Shown: piece by piece, positions 35,301 to 45,400 of the stretch | How positions within the stretch are numbered: position 1 is the first letter of the stretch | Layout of the letters: each line of letters starts with the position of its first letter | Assembly (NCBI GenBank): GCA_965658375.1 | Contig: CBFHSD010000009.1 | Span: 1 to 64,000 of the forward strand | Direction: 5' to 3' | Length of the DNA: 64,000 bases | Origin: CBFHSD01 sp965658375 | GTDB lineage: Bacteria > Bacteroidota > Bacteroidia > Flavobacteriales_G > Salibacteraceae | Program-made: the position numbers and the translations under genes | Notes under the pieces: generated by a model | The model's database searches: none | Told to the model about the DNA's origin: nothing | What the model saw: the letters and a program-made list of their open reading frames with translations, nothing else

Positions 35301-36074
35301 TTAAAACCCAGAAACAAATAGATTTCGGGCTCCTTTGATCCCGCACTTTTGATACTTATGGTAGGATAGTGCTGCACGTTCTTCTATTTGGGCATCGCTT
35401 TCATTCAGTATCCAACCTTCAAAAGCTGCTTCAAGCGTGTAAGCTTCTGGAGCCATTAGATGGCTGGTCCAAAGCAAGGGTTTAGCCTGTGCCAACTTGA
35501 CTTGTGGACTAAAAAAATCCCTGCTATAACAAGCCAGAATAATCACTTCTTTAGGTTCTAAACTTGGCTCCAGAGTTTGGAAATAAATAGCCACATCAAA
35601 CTCCATGAGTCCATCATGACCTACATATGCCAAGAGATCTGCTTTTCCTCCAAAATAGAGCTTTTGAGTTCCTTCTGTGATAGTGATTGGCAATTGATGA
35701 TTGGAAGCCTTTAAAAAGTCTATGGTGCATTCTTTGATCTTGGCCCCGTTATAGGCATCTGCCAATAGAAAAACATCCTCGCTTGCATGTTTAAAAAGAA
35801 TACGCTCAAGAATATTGGATCCCTCTGAGAGCGGAATGCTTTTTATAAAAACCCAATCGTCTGACTTTTTACTGAAATAGGTTTTTACTCCATACAATGC
35901 GCCCCAATACAAATTGGTTCTAGGACTTTGCCCATTGCCCAGAGATTCAGGCACACGAACAATTCCTTGATTTTCATTGTCGCACAAAGCAACATAAACA
36001 TGAATTGTTTTGCTTTTAGCCAAAACTTGTAATGCCAAACAAAATGAGCATAAAAACAAAAAGAAGCTCTTCAT
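35301..36074 (-). CDS. Exported protein with caspase-like His/Cys motifs
   Basis: 257 residues from ATG 36074 (MKSFFLFLCSF), which gives a signal peptide cleaved near VLAKS; a longer frame from 36095 adds seven unlikely residues and crosses the upstream terminator. Strand-then-His motif LLAYVGHDGLMEF (His153) and strand-then-Cys motif EVIILACYSRDFF (Cys182) have the order and surroundings of clan CD (caspase/gingipain) catalytic dyads. The rest has no assigned domain. Function unknown; protease activity is inference from the two motifs. Confidence 0.6.
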   Translation of the reverse strand: MKSFFLFLCSFCLALQVLAKSKTIHVYVALCDNENQGIVRVPESLGNGQSPRTNLYWGALYGVKTYFSKKSDDWVFIKSIPLSEGSNILERILFKHASEDVFLLADAYNGAKIKECTIDFLKASNHQLPITITEGTQKLYFGGKADLLAYVGHDGLMEFDVAIYFQTLEPSLEPKEVIILACYSRDFFSPQVKLAQAKPLLWTSHLMAPEAYTLEAAFEGWILNESDAQIEERAALSYHKYQKCGIKGARNLFVSGF

Positions 36075-36089
36075 TACCGAAAGGTATAA

Positions 36090-36119
36090 AAACAAAAAGC
36101 TCCGGTTTCCCGGAGCTTT
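36090..36119 (-). terminator. Terminator after M16 peptidase gene
   Basis: AAAGCTCCGG (36096-36105), loop TTTC, CCGGAGCTTT (36110-36119). On the minus strand the stem is followed by TTTGTTTTT. Confidence 0.85.
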
Positions 36120-36145
36120 GTTAAGTAACTATAACTGATTCTTTC

Positions 36146-39097
36146 TTAGTAGTTGAACAAATCTTCTGCTTGAATTTCAACCACTTTGCCAAGTGCTTCA
36201 AGCTCTTCCATATTTAGAAGTTCTTTGTTCCCCATGACCATTATCGCATAGGTTTTGTTCTCAACATGCTTAGAGAAAAACTCATCCATTTGCTCTAGAG
36301 TGGCATTTTGAGCAAACTCATAAATGTCTTTTCTGTAATCATAATCAAGCCCCATTTTCTTGTTGGCCATGTACGTCCAGAAAATAGAAGACTTCATAAT
36401 TCTTTCACTTTCAATTTTACTTTGAATCGCTTGCTTAGATGCTTCAAATTGGTATTCAATTTGGGGAACATCATCCAAAATGCGCTTCATTTCTTTCATG
36501 GCATCTTTCATTTTGTCTGCCTGGGTTCCAACAAAAGCAATAACATAATTGCTTTGATCTGCTCTTGATGGCTCTGAGTAAGATGCAAAAGCCGTATACG
36601 CTAAACCTCTTGCTTCTCTAATTTCTTGGAAAACTACCGAGCTTAATCCAGAACCATAATACTCATTGAACAACTCGCTCTGAGGCATCAACTTCGCATC
36701 AAATTGTTGGTCTTTAGAAAGCATTACAATATTGGTTTGAACCATATCGTAGTTTAAGAAATATACCACTGGTTCTTTTGTTGCTTGTTCCTCAAATTTC
36801 TTCATTTCAGGAATAGCTTGTGCTTTCTTAGGCATCTTGTGGTTTTCAACAATCAAAGACTTTGCTTCTTTCATTTCACGTGGGCCATAATAAAACACTG
36901 TATGCTCATAGTTATAAAGCTTGGCAACCTTCTTTACCAATGCCTCTGGATCCATAGAGAGCATTTCTTCATTGCTCAATACATATCTATTTGGATTGTC
37001 TGTTCCATACTTACCAAAAGGATAAAGACCTCCCCATAATAGGTTGTTTTTACTCAACATGGCATTTGAACGCTCTTTTACTTGACCGGCAGAAAACTGC
37101 TCGTAAACTGCTGCATCTGCTTTCGCATTGGCCATTAGCTCTTCTAAAAGTTCAATTCCTTTTTCCAAGTTCTTATCTAGTCCTCTCAATGAAACGTAGC
37201 ATCTTTCTTCTCCAGAATTTACTCCAATGCTCAATCCCAACTTATAAAACTCTTGCTTTAATTGCTCAGAAGTGTACTTGTCGGTCCCTAAGTAATCCAG
37301 GTAGTCTACAGCGATAGGAAGCTCTTTATCGTGCATTCTTCCCATTTCAAACACGTATACTACTTGAGCCAATTCATTGTTTACATTTTTAATGTAAGCC
37401 AAATCAATTCCTTCATTCAAACTTTCTTGTTTCAATGCCGCATTGAAATCAACAAATACAGGATTCAGTTTTGCGCTCTCCCATGTGTTGAATTCATTCA
37501 CAAACTTCGATGTAGCCTCTCTGTTCATTTGAACAGAAGTAATTTCTGGTTTCTCTACTTTCACCACAGATGAATCAACCCCTGTGTTTTTGTAAACCAC
37601 TACATAGTTGTTTGAGGTAAACTTCTCTTTGGCGAAGGCTTGTAAATCTTCTTGCGTGTAAGAATCTACCTTGTCTAAGAACTTCACTGTTTGCTCCCAA
37701 GGTTGTTCGCTAATAAAAGCTTCTACCATATTAAACACCTTGTAATTGCTCTCTGCTTGACGAATTTCACTTAAACGGAAATTGTTGCTGATGGCATCTA
37801 ACATCCAATCTGCCATTTCACCGTTTTTCACTTTTTCAAGTTCAGCCAAAAGCAAGTCTTTTACTTCTTCAAGGCTTTGACCTTCTCTGGCGGTTCCTAT
37901 TAAGTAGAACATGCCATAATCGTTCATAGCGCTCATGCTTGCTCCGGCATCCAATACTTTTTGACTTTGTACCAGGTCCAAATCAATCAATCCGGCTTTT
38001 CCATTGCTCAGCACTTCGCTTAACAAAGTTCCTAAGTACTCATCTTCACTGCCATAACCATCTAGTCTAAAGCCAATCATTACTGATTCTCTTTCTGGAC
38101 CATACACATGTTTTTCAATAACAGAAGTAATTGGCTTTTCCTGCACAGAAGTATATGTTGGAATGTTTGGATTTGAAGGCAATGAACCGAAGTTATCTGC
38201 AATAATTTTAATTGCTTCTTCTGTTTTAAAGTCTCCACTTAAACATACCGCCATGTTGTTTGCACGGTAGTAAGTATCCCAATAATTATGGATAGCTTCC
38301 ATACTTGGGTTCTTCAAATGCTCTGCTGTTCCAATAGTAGACTGTTGACCATATTGATGACTTGGAAATAGGCCGTCTAACAAAGCGAAGTATTGCTTTC
38401 TAGCATCGTTGTCTTGACCAATATTGAATTCTTCATAAACAGCCTCTAGCTCTGTGTGGAACAAGCGCAACACCAATTGGCTAAAACGCTCAGATTCCAA
38501 TTTAACCCAACGCTCTAATTCGTTTGCGGGGATGTTGTTCATGTACACCGTTTCTTCAAAACTTGTGTATGCATTGGTGCTCTTACCTCCTATTTGTGAG
38601 ATGATTTTGTCGTACTCATTGGGGATAGCAAAGCCAGAAGCCACATTAGAAACACTATCTATTTGCGCATAAATGGCTTTTTTCTTAGCTGGATCTGTTT
38701 CTGCCTTATGAGCTTCGTACAAATTTGAAATTTGCTCAAGTAGCACTTTCTCTTCTTCCCAATTAGAGGTTCCAAGAATATCTGTGCCTTTGAACATCAT
38801 GTGTTCTAAGTAATGCGCAAGACCTGTATTGTCTGAAGGATCAAACTTTGAACCTGCTCTAACAGGAATTAAGGTTTGAATGCGAGGTTCGTCATGATTC
38901 TCTGCCAAATAAACGCTCAATCCATTTTCAAGTGTATAGATTTTAACGTCCATCGGATCGCCCTCTACATAAGTGTAGGTGTAGCCATTGGCATCTTGGG
39001 CTGTTTTGGTGATTGATTGCGCAGATGCTGTATTGCCAAAAGCAACGAAAGCCAGCGCCATCAAGGTAAAAGTGAAATTCTTAATTGTTGATTTCAT
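36146..39097 (-). CDS. Exported M16 family zinc peptidase
   Basis: 983 residues with signal peptide (1-26, ending NTASAQ). The inverted zinc motif is HYLEH at residues 95-99 in GLAHYLEHMMFKGT, with the third ligand Glu expected in LEAVYEEFNIGQDND about 75 residues on. Four M16 repeats fill the length; the second half lacks the zinc motif, as normal. Such pitrilysin-like enzymes degrade peptides in the periplasm. Terminators flank it on both sides, so it is a single-gene transcript. Confidence 0.92.
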   Translation of the reverse strand: MKSTIKNFTFTLMALAFVAFGNTASAQSITKTAQDANGYTYTYVEGDPMDVKIYTLENGLSVYLAENHDEPRIQTLIPVRAGSKFDPSDNTGLAHYLEHMMFKGTDILGTSNWEEEKVLLEQISNLYEAHKAETDPAKKKAIYAQIDSVSNVASGFAIPNEYDKIISQIGGKSTNAYTSFEETVYMNNIPANELERWVKLESERFSQLVLRLFHTELEAVYEEFNIGQDNDARKQYFALLDGLFPSHQYGQQSTIGTAEHLKNPSMEAIHNYWDTYYRANNMAVCLSGDFKTEEAIKIIADNFGSLPSNPNIPTYTSVQEKPITSVIEKHVYGPERESVMIGFRLDGYGSEDEYLGTLLSEVLSNGKAGLIDLDLVQSQKVLDAGASMSAMNDYGMFYLIGTAREGQSLEEVKDLLLAELEKVKNGEMADWMLDAISNNFRLSEIRQAESNYKVFNMVEAFISEQPWEQTVKFLDKVDSYTQEDLQAFAKEKFTSNNYVVVYKNTGVDSSVVKVEKPEITSVQMNREATSKFVNEFNTWESAKLNPVFVDFNAALKQESLNEGIDLAYIKNVNNELAQVVYVFEMGRMHDKELPIAVDYLDYLGTDKYTSEQLKQEFYKLGLSIGVNSGEERCYVSLRGLDKNLEKGIELLEELMANAKADAAVYEQFSAGQVKERSNAMLSKNNLLWGGLYPFGKYGTDNPNRYVLSNEEMLSMDPEALVKKVAKLYNYEHTVFYYGPREMKEAKSLIVENHKMPKKAQAIPEMKKFEEQATKEPVVYFLNYDMVQTNIVMLSKDQQFDAKLMPQSELFNEYYGSGLSSVVFQEIREARGLAYTAFASYSEPSRADQSNYVIAFVGTQADKMKDAMKEMKRILDDVPQIEYQFEASKQAIQSKIESERIMKSSIFWTYMANKKMGLDYDYRKDIYEFAQNATLEQMDEFFSKHVENKTYAIMVMGNKELLNMEELEALGKVVEIQAEDLFNY

Positions 39098-39161
39098 AAT
39101 AAATTACTTAAACTGTGAAGGAAAGCCTACAGCTTCCCGGATGATGATAAACGGAAGGTTT

Positions 39162-39193
39162 AAAAACAAAAAAGCTCCGAAAAACGGAGCTTT
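39162..39193 (-). terminator. Terminator after the 48-residue gene
   Basis: AAAGCTCCG (39171-39179), loop AAAAA, CGGAGCTTT (39185-39193), then a T-rich run TTTGTTTTTA on the minus strand. Confidence 0.82.
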
Positions 39194-39211
39194 GAATGTG
39201 TTGTATTTGGT

Positions 39212-39358
39212 TTAGTAGATGATTCCAAACATGATGAGCGACATTACAAGCAATATTGCTACAATGTAAAACATAGCTCCACCTGTAATTGTCTCGTCCA
39301 ACATTTGATTTGCTAAACTTTTATTTTCATTTGATTCGTGCTCGTTAGAATGATCCAT
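39212..39358 (-). CDS. 48-residue single-pass membrane protein downstream of cytochrome c
   Basis: ATG at 39358, TAA at 39214-39212. Acidic polar N-terminus (MDHSNEHESNENKSLANQ) followed by one hydrophobic helix (about 28-47, GGAMFYIVAILLVMSLIMF) and IIY at the end. It lies 56 bases after the cytochrome c gene on the same strand and is followed by a clear terminator, so it is the probable last gene of the SCO/cytochrome group. A small subunit or assembly factor of a respiratory complex is one guess; no homology is claimed. Confidence 0.55.
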   Translation of the reverse strand: MDHSNEHESNENKSLANQMLDETITGGAMFYIVAILLVMSLIMFGIIY

Positions 39359-39414
39359 TGTTATCATATTTTATAGCAACAAATGTAATTATTCAATTCT
39401 GTATTGAAAGCAAA

Positions 39415-39825
39415 TTATCGGCAATTTGCCACCTGTTCGTTTACTTGTTTTACCGACAATCCACGATCATCAGCCCAGGTAGAATATACGTAACTCGAAA
39501 TAGAGGCAATTTCTTCTGAACTCAATTGAGGCATTCCATTCATTTTGCCATTGTAAGAGGCGCCACCTACGCGTAATTCTCCCTCTTTTCCATAAAAGAC
39601 CACACAAGCAAATTGATCTTTAATTTGCTTCAAACGCTCTGCATTATTTAATGGTGGAATTAAGCCTTCTAAGCCGCTTCCGTCATCCATATGGCAGTTG
39701 GCACATTGGCTTTGATACAGCTCTGCCGATTTATCTCCCGGAAGCGTGCACGTGCGTGTGAAAATGGCAATCAAAATTAAAATTGCTACGCCACCAATTA
39801 CTTTAAGTCTATTCGCGATGTGCAT
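39415..39825 (-). CDS. Membrane-anchored class I cytochrome c
   Basis: 136 residues. N-terminal helix (about 8-24, VIGGVAILILIAIFT) serves as signal or anchor. One heme-c site, CANCH, in LYQSQCANCHMDDGSGL, and a distal Met ligand candidate in GKMNGMPQLSSEEI. Such small cytochromes donate electrons to terminal oxidases or nitrite/peroxide reductases. Its start overlaps the SCO gene by 17 bases. Confidence 0.88.
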   Translation of the reverse strand: MHIANRLKVIGGVAILILIAIFTRTCTLPGDKSAELYQSQCANCHMDDGSGLEGLIPPLNNAERLKQIKDQFACVVFYGKEGELRVGGASYNGKMNGMPQLSSEEIASISSYVYSTWADDRGLSVKQVNEQVANCR

Positions 39826-40474
39826 TTTCTAATTCCTTGAGAAGTTCAATATCTAATGCCAACTGATCCACATCTTGTTCTACGGTTCCATCGTAGTATC
39901 CTCTTATTTTGTGGTTGCCATCTATCAACACAAAATGGCCACTGTGCATGTATCCACCTGGTGCTGCATCGTCTTCACCAGCTACTACCATGTACTTTTC
40001 TGCCATAGCTTGAATGTGCTTCATTTTGCCTGTCACAAAGTTCCACTTAGGCGCCTCTACCTCTAGTTTGGTAGCGTATGCCTTAAGTTTAGGAACAGAA
40101 TCGTTACGTGTATCTATAGAATGTGATAGAAAATAGACTTGATCATCTGTTTCAAACGCTCCGTATAAGCGCAACATTTGCTTTGTCATTTTTGGGCAAA
40201 TCGTTGGACAAGAGGTGAAGAAGAAATCGGTTACATAGATTTTTCCATTGTAGAATTCTCCAGTTACTATTTGGCTGTCTTGATTCATAAATTCGAAAGA
40301 AGCTAAATCTGGGTAAAGAGTATCTATTTGTGGCTTACCATCTTCATTGGTCACTAAAGCTTCTTCTCCCCCTAAGACAGGTAAATCTGTTTTTTCTTGA
40401 ACTCCTTTGATGCAAGATGAGAACAAAACGGTACTCATTAGTGCTAAGTAAATCGGGAATCTCATTTGGTTCAT
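39809..40474 (-). CDS. SCO1/SenC/PrrC family lipoprotein
   Basis: 221 residues from ATG 40474, four bases after the previous stop. Lipobox FSSC (Cys21). Thioredoxin-like fold with copper-binding CPTIC (TSCPTICPKMTKQM) and the third ligand His in MHSGHFVLIDGNH. SCO proteins deliver copper to the CuA centre of cytochrome c oxidase. Flanked by a cytochrome c and a small lipoprotein on the same strand. A longer start (TTG 40495) would overlap the upstream gene by 17 bases. Confidence 0.88.
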   Translation of the reverse strand: MNQMRFPIYLALMSTVLFSSCIKGVQEKTDLPVLGGEEALVTNEDGKPQIDTLYPDLASFEFMNQDSQIVTGEFYNGKIYVTDFFFTSCPTICPKMTKQMLRLYGAFETDDQVYFLSHSIDTRNDSVPKLKAYATKLEVEAPKWNFVTGKMKHIQAMAEKYMVVAGEDDAAPGGYMHSGHFVLIDGNHKIRGYYDGTVEQDVDQLALDIELLKELENAHRE

Positions 40475-40478
40475 GACA

Positions 40479-40907
40479 TTATTCTTTGCCTTCAAATAAA
40501 GTATCTGCCTTAATAATAGCAGCTTTCATATCTATCGCTACTTGTGTAATCTTCACCAGCTCTTTATTCAAGTAAACAATGGCTTCGTCATCCTTCACTT
40601 TCATACTTGGCAGCTTAAAATTCATCATCCAATTGTTCATGCCATCGCTTGCCAACTCTAAAGAAGTTTTGGTTTCTTTCAACGCTATAATTCTTGCTTC
40701 ATCTGCACCGATGGTATCAGAACTTATCATTTCCAGCTCTTCTTCAATGTTTTCTAAATGCAGGTTAATATCCGCCATTTGGGGCATTACCTCATCATGA
40801 ACCTTCATTACCTCAGCACCAAGTAATTTTCTTTTTTCTGCCTTCTCATAATCACAAGAGGTCAACACTAAAAGCAACAGTGCTATTAAGCCCAATCCTT
40901 TTTTCAT
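40479..40907 (-). CDS. Helical lipoprotein upstream of SCO gene
   Basis: 142 residues. Lipobox LTSC (Cys18). The mature part is almost wholly helical and acidic (VMKVHDEVMPQMADINLHLENI, LNKELVKITQVAIDMKAAI) with several His and Met that could bind a metal, which would fit the copper-delivery gene next to it; this is inference. Similar lipoproteins near SCO genes are annotated as hypothetical in Bacteroidota. Confidence 0.68.
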   Translation of the reverse strand: MKKGLGLIALLLLVLTSCDYEKAEKRKLLGAEVMKVHDEVMPQMADINLHLENIEEELEMISSDTIGADEARIIALKETKTSLELASDGMNNWMMNFKLPSMKVKDDEAIVYLNKELVKITQVAIDMKAAIIKADTLFEGKE

Positions 40908-40910
40908 TTC

Positions 40911-42107
40911 TTAATCTTTATTCTCGTTTAATAATTGAATCGCCAAATAAGCCATTAGGGCACTACCTGTGAGCATAGACTTTTCATTTGGGTTAAACTT
41001 ATTCGAATGCAAGCCATGATTCTCTTGGTTTTCATGCCCCACTCCTAATCTCCAAAAGCAGCCTTTCATTGCTTGAGAGTAATTACCAAAGTCTTCACCA
41101 CCCATTCTCTGGGGAACCTCAACAACATGCACTTCACCCAGCAATTCCCTAGCATAGTCTTTACAGGAGTCTGTGAGGGCAGGATGATTGAAAACAGAAG
41201 GATAGCCTTTCCGAATATCCATATCAATCTCTACTCCATGACTCTTTGCAGTTGCTTCTGCAATGCGCAATATGTGCTTGTGTGCTGTTGAACGCCACTC
41301 TTCGTTGAGTGCTCTGAATGTTCCCTGCAAGCTTACCTGATTAGGAATAACATTGGTGGCCCCAGCGGCATTCACATAGCCGATAGAAAGCACAGAAGCT
41401 TCATCTGTTGGTTTCAATCGAGAACACACTTGCTGTAGGTTCACAATGAGTTGAGCCGAAGCCAAGACTGTATCATTTATTTTATGTGGTGTGGCTGCAT
41501 GTCCTCCATTTCCCGTGACAGAGATGTGCAGCTCATCGCAACTGGCCATGAATTTTCCTGAGTGAAAGCCAACTTTACCTGCTGGTAATGTTGGCTCTAC
41601 ATGTTGCCCCAAAATAGCCATGGCATGCAAATCAATGGCCTTCTCTTCTAACATGAGTTTAGCACCACCAGGCAAAAGCTCTTCTCCTGGTTGAAATACA
41701 AAATCAATACTACCCGAAAATGTATGTCGCATTTCATTTAAAATGGAAACGGCTCCTAACAAACAAGCGGTATGAATATCATGACCACAAGCATGCATCA
41801 CTCCTTCTTGTGTACTTTTAAAAGAAAGATCTGTTTTTTCCTCAATGGGAAGAGCATCCATATCTGCCCTCAAGATTAATTTTTGATCACCACTTTGCTT
41901 GCCAGAAATCTTCGCAACAATGCCATGTTTCACAAAACCACTTTTAAACTGCACCCCTAAATCACGCAAAACGCTTTGAATGAATTTGCTGGTATGCTCT
42001 TCTTCAAAAGAAAGCTCTGGGTTTTGATGCAAGTGCCTTCTCCAATCTTGCAGTTGACTGTAAATCAGTTCAGCCTTTTTCAGAATGCTTTTTGGTAAAT
42101 CTATCAT
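40911..42107 (-). CDS. M20 family amidohydrolase/aminoacylase
   Basis: 398 residues, M20D/amidohydrolase type (IAA-amino acid or N-acyl amino acid hydrolase). Motifs: WRRHLHQNPELSFEE, HACGHDIHTA (metal Cys/His), FQPGEELLPGGAKLML, and MGGEDFGNYSQ. A cytoplasmic enzyme; hydrolyses N-acyl or peptide-like amides. Overlaps the TauE-like gene upstream by four bases. Confidence 0.9.
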   Translation of the reverse strand: MIDLPKSILKKAELIYSQLQDWRRHLHQNPELSFEEEHTSKFIQSVLRDLGVQFKSGFVKHGIVAKISGKQSGDQKLILRADMDALPIEEKTDLSFKSTQEGVMHACGHDIHTACLLGAVSILNEMRHTFSGSIDFVFQPGEELLPGGAKLMLEEKAIDLHAMAILGQHVEPTLPAGKVGFHSGKFMASCDELHISVTGNGGHAATPHKINDTVLASAQLIVNLQQVCSRLKPTDEASVLSIGYVNAAGATNVIPNQVSLQGTFRALNEEWRSTAHKHILRIAEATAKSHGVEIDMDIRKGYPSVFNHPALTDSCKDYARELLGEVHVVEVPQRMGGEDFGNYSQAMKGCFWRLGVGHENQENHGLHSNKFNPNEKSMLTGSALMAYLAIQLLNENKD

Positions 42108-42475
42108 TTTGAGAAAAAGATCATGCGCACGGCAATTACCAGCATCAACACTCCGAAAATGCGCTTGAGTAACACTTCATCAATTGAGAGAGATAGCTTT
42201 GACCCAAAAAAACCACCAATAACAAATGCTCCTGCGATAATGAGTCCTGCTTTAATGTCCAGCGCTCCTGATTTGTAGTAATTCATGGCTGCCAAAATAC
42301 CAATAGGAAGCAGCATAAGTCCTAGGCTTGTTCCTTGCGCTTCATGTTGCGTCATCCCTAAAAAAAAGACCAAGGCTGGCACTATAATAATACCACCTCC
42401 AACACCAAACATGCCACTAAGAACACCGGCCGCTAGACCAATTATGATTAAAATAATGATTTCTTGCATACGCAT
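42104..42475 (-). CDS. Half-size TauE/SafE-type membrane protein
   Basis: 123 residues, about half of the usual 240-270 for the TauE/SafE sulfite-exporter-like family. Contains the family's N-terminal signature GVLSGMFGVGGGIIIVPAL and QGTSLGLMLLPIGILAA, and ends in GGFFGSKLSLSI plus a last helix: about four helices, one repeat unit. It may work as a dimer. The next gene starts within its stop. Substrate unknown. Confidence 0.78.
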   Translation of the reverse strand: MRMQEIIILIIIGLAAGVLSGMFGVGGGIIIVPALVFFLGMTQHEAQGTSLGLMLLPIGILAAMNYYKSGALDIKAGLIIAGAFVIGGFFGSKLSLSIDEVLLKRIFGVLMLVIAVRMIFFSK

Positions 42476-42484
42476 AGTTCTTGC

Positions 42485-45400
42485 TTAAAAGTCAAGACTT
42501 AGAGATACAAAACTAGAAGGTTTTTGTACAATACCATCCACTACACCCCAAGCATAATCCCAACGCACAAAGTATCCGAGCACTTTAGCTCTAAGCCCAA
42601 AGCCATATGCGCCTACAACAGGATCTACTTGATTTCTTACTCGTACTTCAAGTGAACCGTTTGGGCCAGTATCATAGGTTTTGATGTTAAAGGAATTGTC
42701 ATCGCTGTATGGGTTCCAACCTGTCCAAGCTGTGCCAATATCACCAAAACCAACTACTTGGAAATAACGTATTAAATCTGACTTAATAGGCTTGTTTAAC
42801 AGGTATTGAAACAGCGGCAAACGCAACTCTGAATTGATCAAAGCAAAGCTATTTCCATTTCTCACATTCTGTGGGAATCCTCTTAAAGGAGTGGCAATGG
42901 TTTGCCAAATGTAATTCTGATCGCTTGCCACATTTTGAGAAAAGTCAAATCGTGGGCGGTCCGAAAGCAGCATCCAATTATCTACAGAACCTAGATAGTA
43001 TACCAGCTTACGAGAGCCAAAAGAAGAACTCGCAGAGAGCCGGTTCGCCCAAATGAAGTTTCTATGAATCTTGATATACTTTCTGTAATCTAAGCCAATA
43101 ATGTTGATATCTGTTTCTGGAGCACCAGCGACTTGGTAACGCTCTGCAAAAATTTTCCAACGTGTTCCACTCCACAAATTGAGATCTAGTTTTCTCACAT
43201 TATCAAAGACAAATTCAACTTTACCACCAAGCCACCAAGACATTGCATCGGGTGTCAATAAAGATTGTTGATCTGTAGAGAGTGTAACTTGCTGATCATT
43301 GCGAACACTTGCAGTTGCCCTTAGAGCAAACACCTCGCTAAACGGAATATTGTACTCGCCTTTTACTTGATGGATTTGCATTTTACCCAAACCAAAATCT
43401 CCAAAGGGCTGCACAATGACCTGTCTTTGGAAAGTATACTTCTTGTCTATTTTTTTTCTTCGGTTGGTATAAGAGAAAAAGAACTCTGTATTGTCTCCAT
43501 TGAAAGACAGGCGCATTCCCCCTTCGAAGTTGTAGTCTTCCATAACATCAAAAATGGAAACCTTAGTTACCAAGCCCATTCCTGGTGGCACATATGGGCC
43601 TCCGTTAAAAGGTTGATACAGTTGATTGGCAAAGTCAAAATCAAACTGGGTGGTTAACTGGGTGGCGCGCATGGCTACCCTGTAGTTTTCTATGAGGGGC
43701 ATTTTGAAGCCTTCTGGCTTTGGAGCCTGAGGCACATTCTGTTTAATGATCGCATCAGGATCGCTTTTAAGCGCTACTTGGTTGGCATTCACCACAGGTT
43801 GAGGCGTATTCGAATTTTCTTCTACCGTTTCTGAAGAGAATTGGTAATTCAGAATATCTACCTCTCCCTCTTCCAAGGTTGGCTTCTGTTCAATGGCAGT
43901 TTCTTTGGGTTGAATTTCTACACCCGATTCGTCTCCATCTCTACCTCGAAGAAACTCGAAATAGCTCGTTAATGCCAAAGCATCCAAAGGCTTTTGCGCT
44001 GCTATACTCTCAAAGTAAAAATTATGTTTACCATCTACATAGAGTATCTCTGAAATACGGTCGGCAGAAGGTTCTACAAAATGCTCTTTAATGTTTCTCT
44101 TGTAATTGGTTACTGGCTGCGCACTGGTAAAATAACGGTAATGGATGGTGGTGTCAATATGGCTAATAGCACTATCTCTCTGCCCCAAATAACGGTTCAC
44201 AATTCCATTTTGATCACTTAAGAAAAAGAATTGCTTTTCATTCAAACCAAAAGGCTGACTCTCATTAAAGTAAGGGGTCTTCGTCAATTGTACCACCTGA
44301 TCTTCAAGCTCTGGATCGAATTGAAAGAGGTCGAAAGTTTTGCCAAAAGGCGGTAATCCCTCAGGCATCAGGGAGTCTGTGGTTCTGTTAGAACTAAAGA
44401 GAATACGATAGGTAGGATCATTCATGTAACGCGGATCCAGATCATCATAAATATCGTCTGTCAATTGCTTTTGACTGCTTGTAAGCACCTTATACTCGTA
44501 AATATCGCTTTGCCCTCCGTTTATTGCAGAAAGGGCTATACGGGTTCCATCCGGAGAATAGCTAAAACTAATGACGCGTTCCAATCGCCTCAACTGTTTC
44601 TTGTTCCATTTCTTTTCAATAAAGGAATACGTATTCAACCATATTTCGCCCTTCTTTTCATTGATAATGGCCAGTTCCTCTCCGTTGGGATGCCATTCTA
44701 CAATAGGGTAATTCTCATCAACTAAGCGGTCTAACTTATGTTCGCCCTTCAATATCCGTTTGCGCTTCTCTTTTTCGGCATCATACAACCATACTTTGTA
44801 TTGTCCTAATTCATTGGTGACCCATACCGCTTTATCGCCTTGAGGGTTCACTCTAAACCTCATGTATTCACGCGATTTTTTTACCCGTGTGCTAATTGGT
44901 TCTGGGGGAACCAAACGATTTTTTTCGTCTGAAGCATACTTATTGCGATAGTACTCACCCGCTTCGAGCAGTAAGTTGTTAAGAGAAACACCCAAGACAA
45001 ACAAAAAACCACTTTCAACGCTACGGCTAATGCGTGTCATGTATAACACATTGGGAATAACCTCAGTGCCGTACACCTCTGCAATGTAATTCCATAGTGC
45101 ATGACCCGCCATTGTTGCGTCATCGCCAGATAAACGATTGAACTTCTTAAATCTGCGATTCATGATGATGTCTCTCACCTGATCATCGGTTTGCACACTC
45201 CAAGGCTGAGAAACAAAAGATTCTAGACCATTTAAATACCATTCTGGCAAGGTGAGCAAGGTGTTGTTTTTTGCCACTTCTCGCCAACTTTCTCCGTACA
45301 TGAATTGATTGAGCAAGATCCGTGTCAAACCATTGCGCAACTGTTCATCAAAGTTTTGATGATCGCCATCAAAATAGATGAACATCTTATTTCCTTGAAT

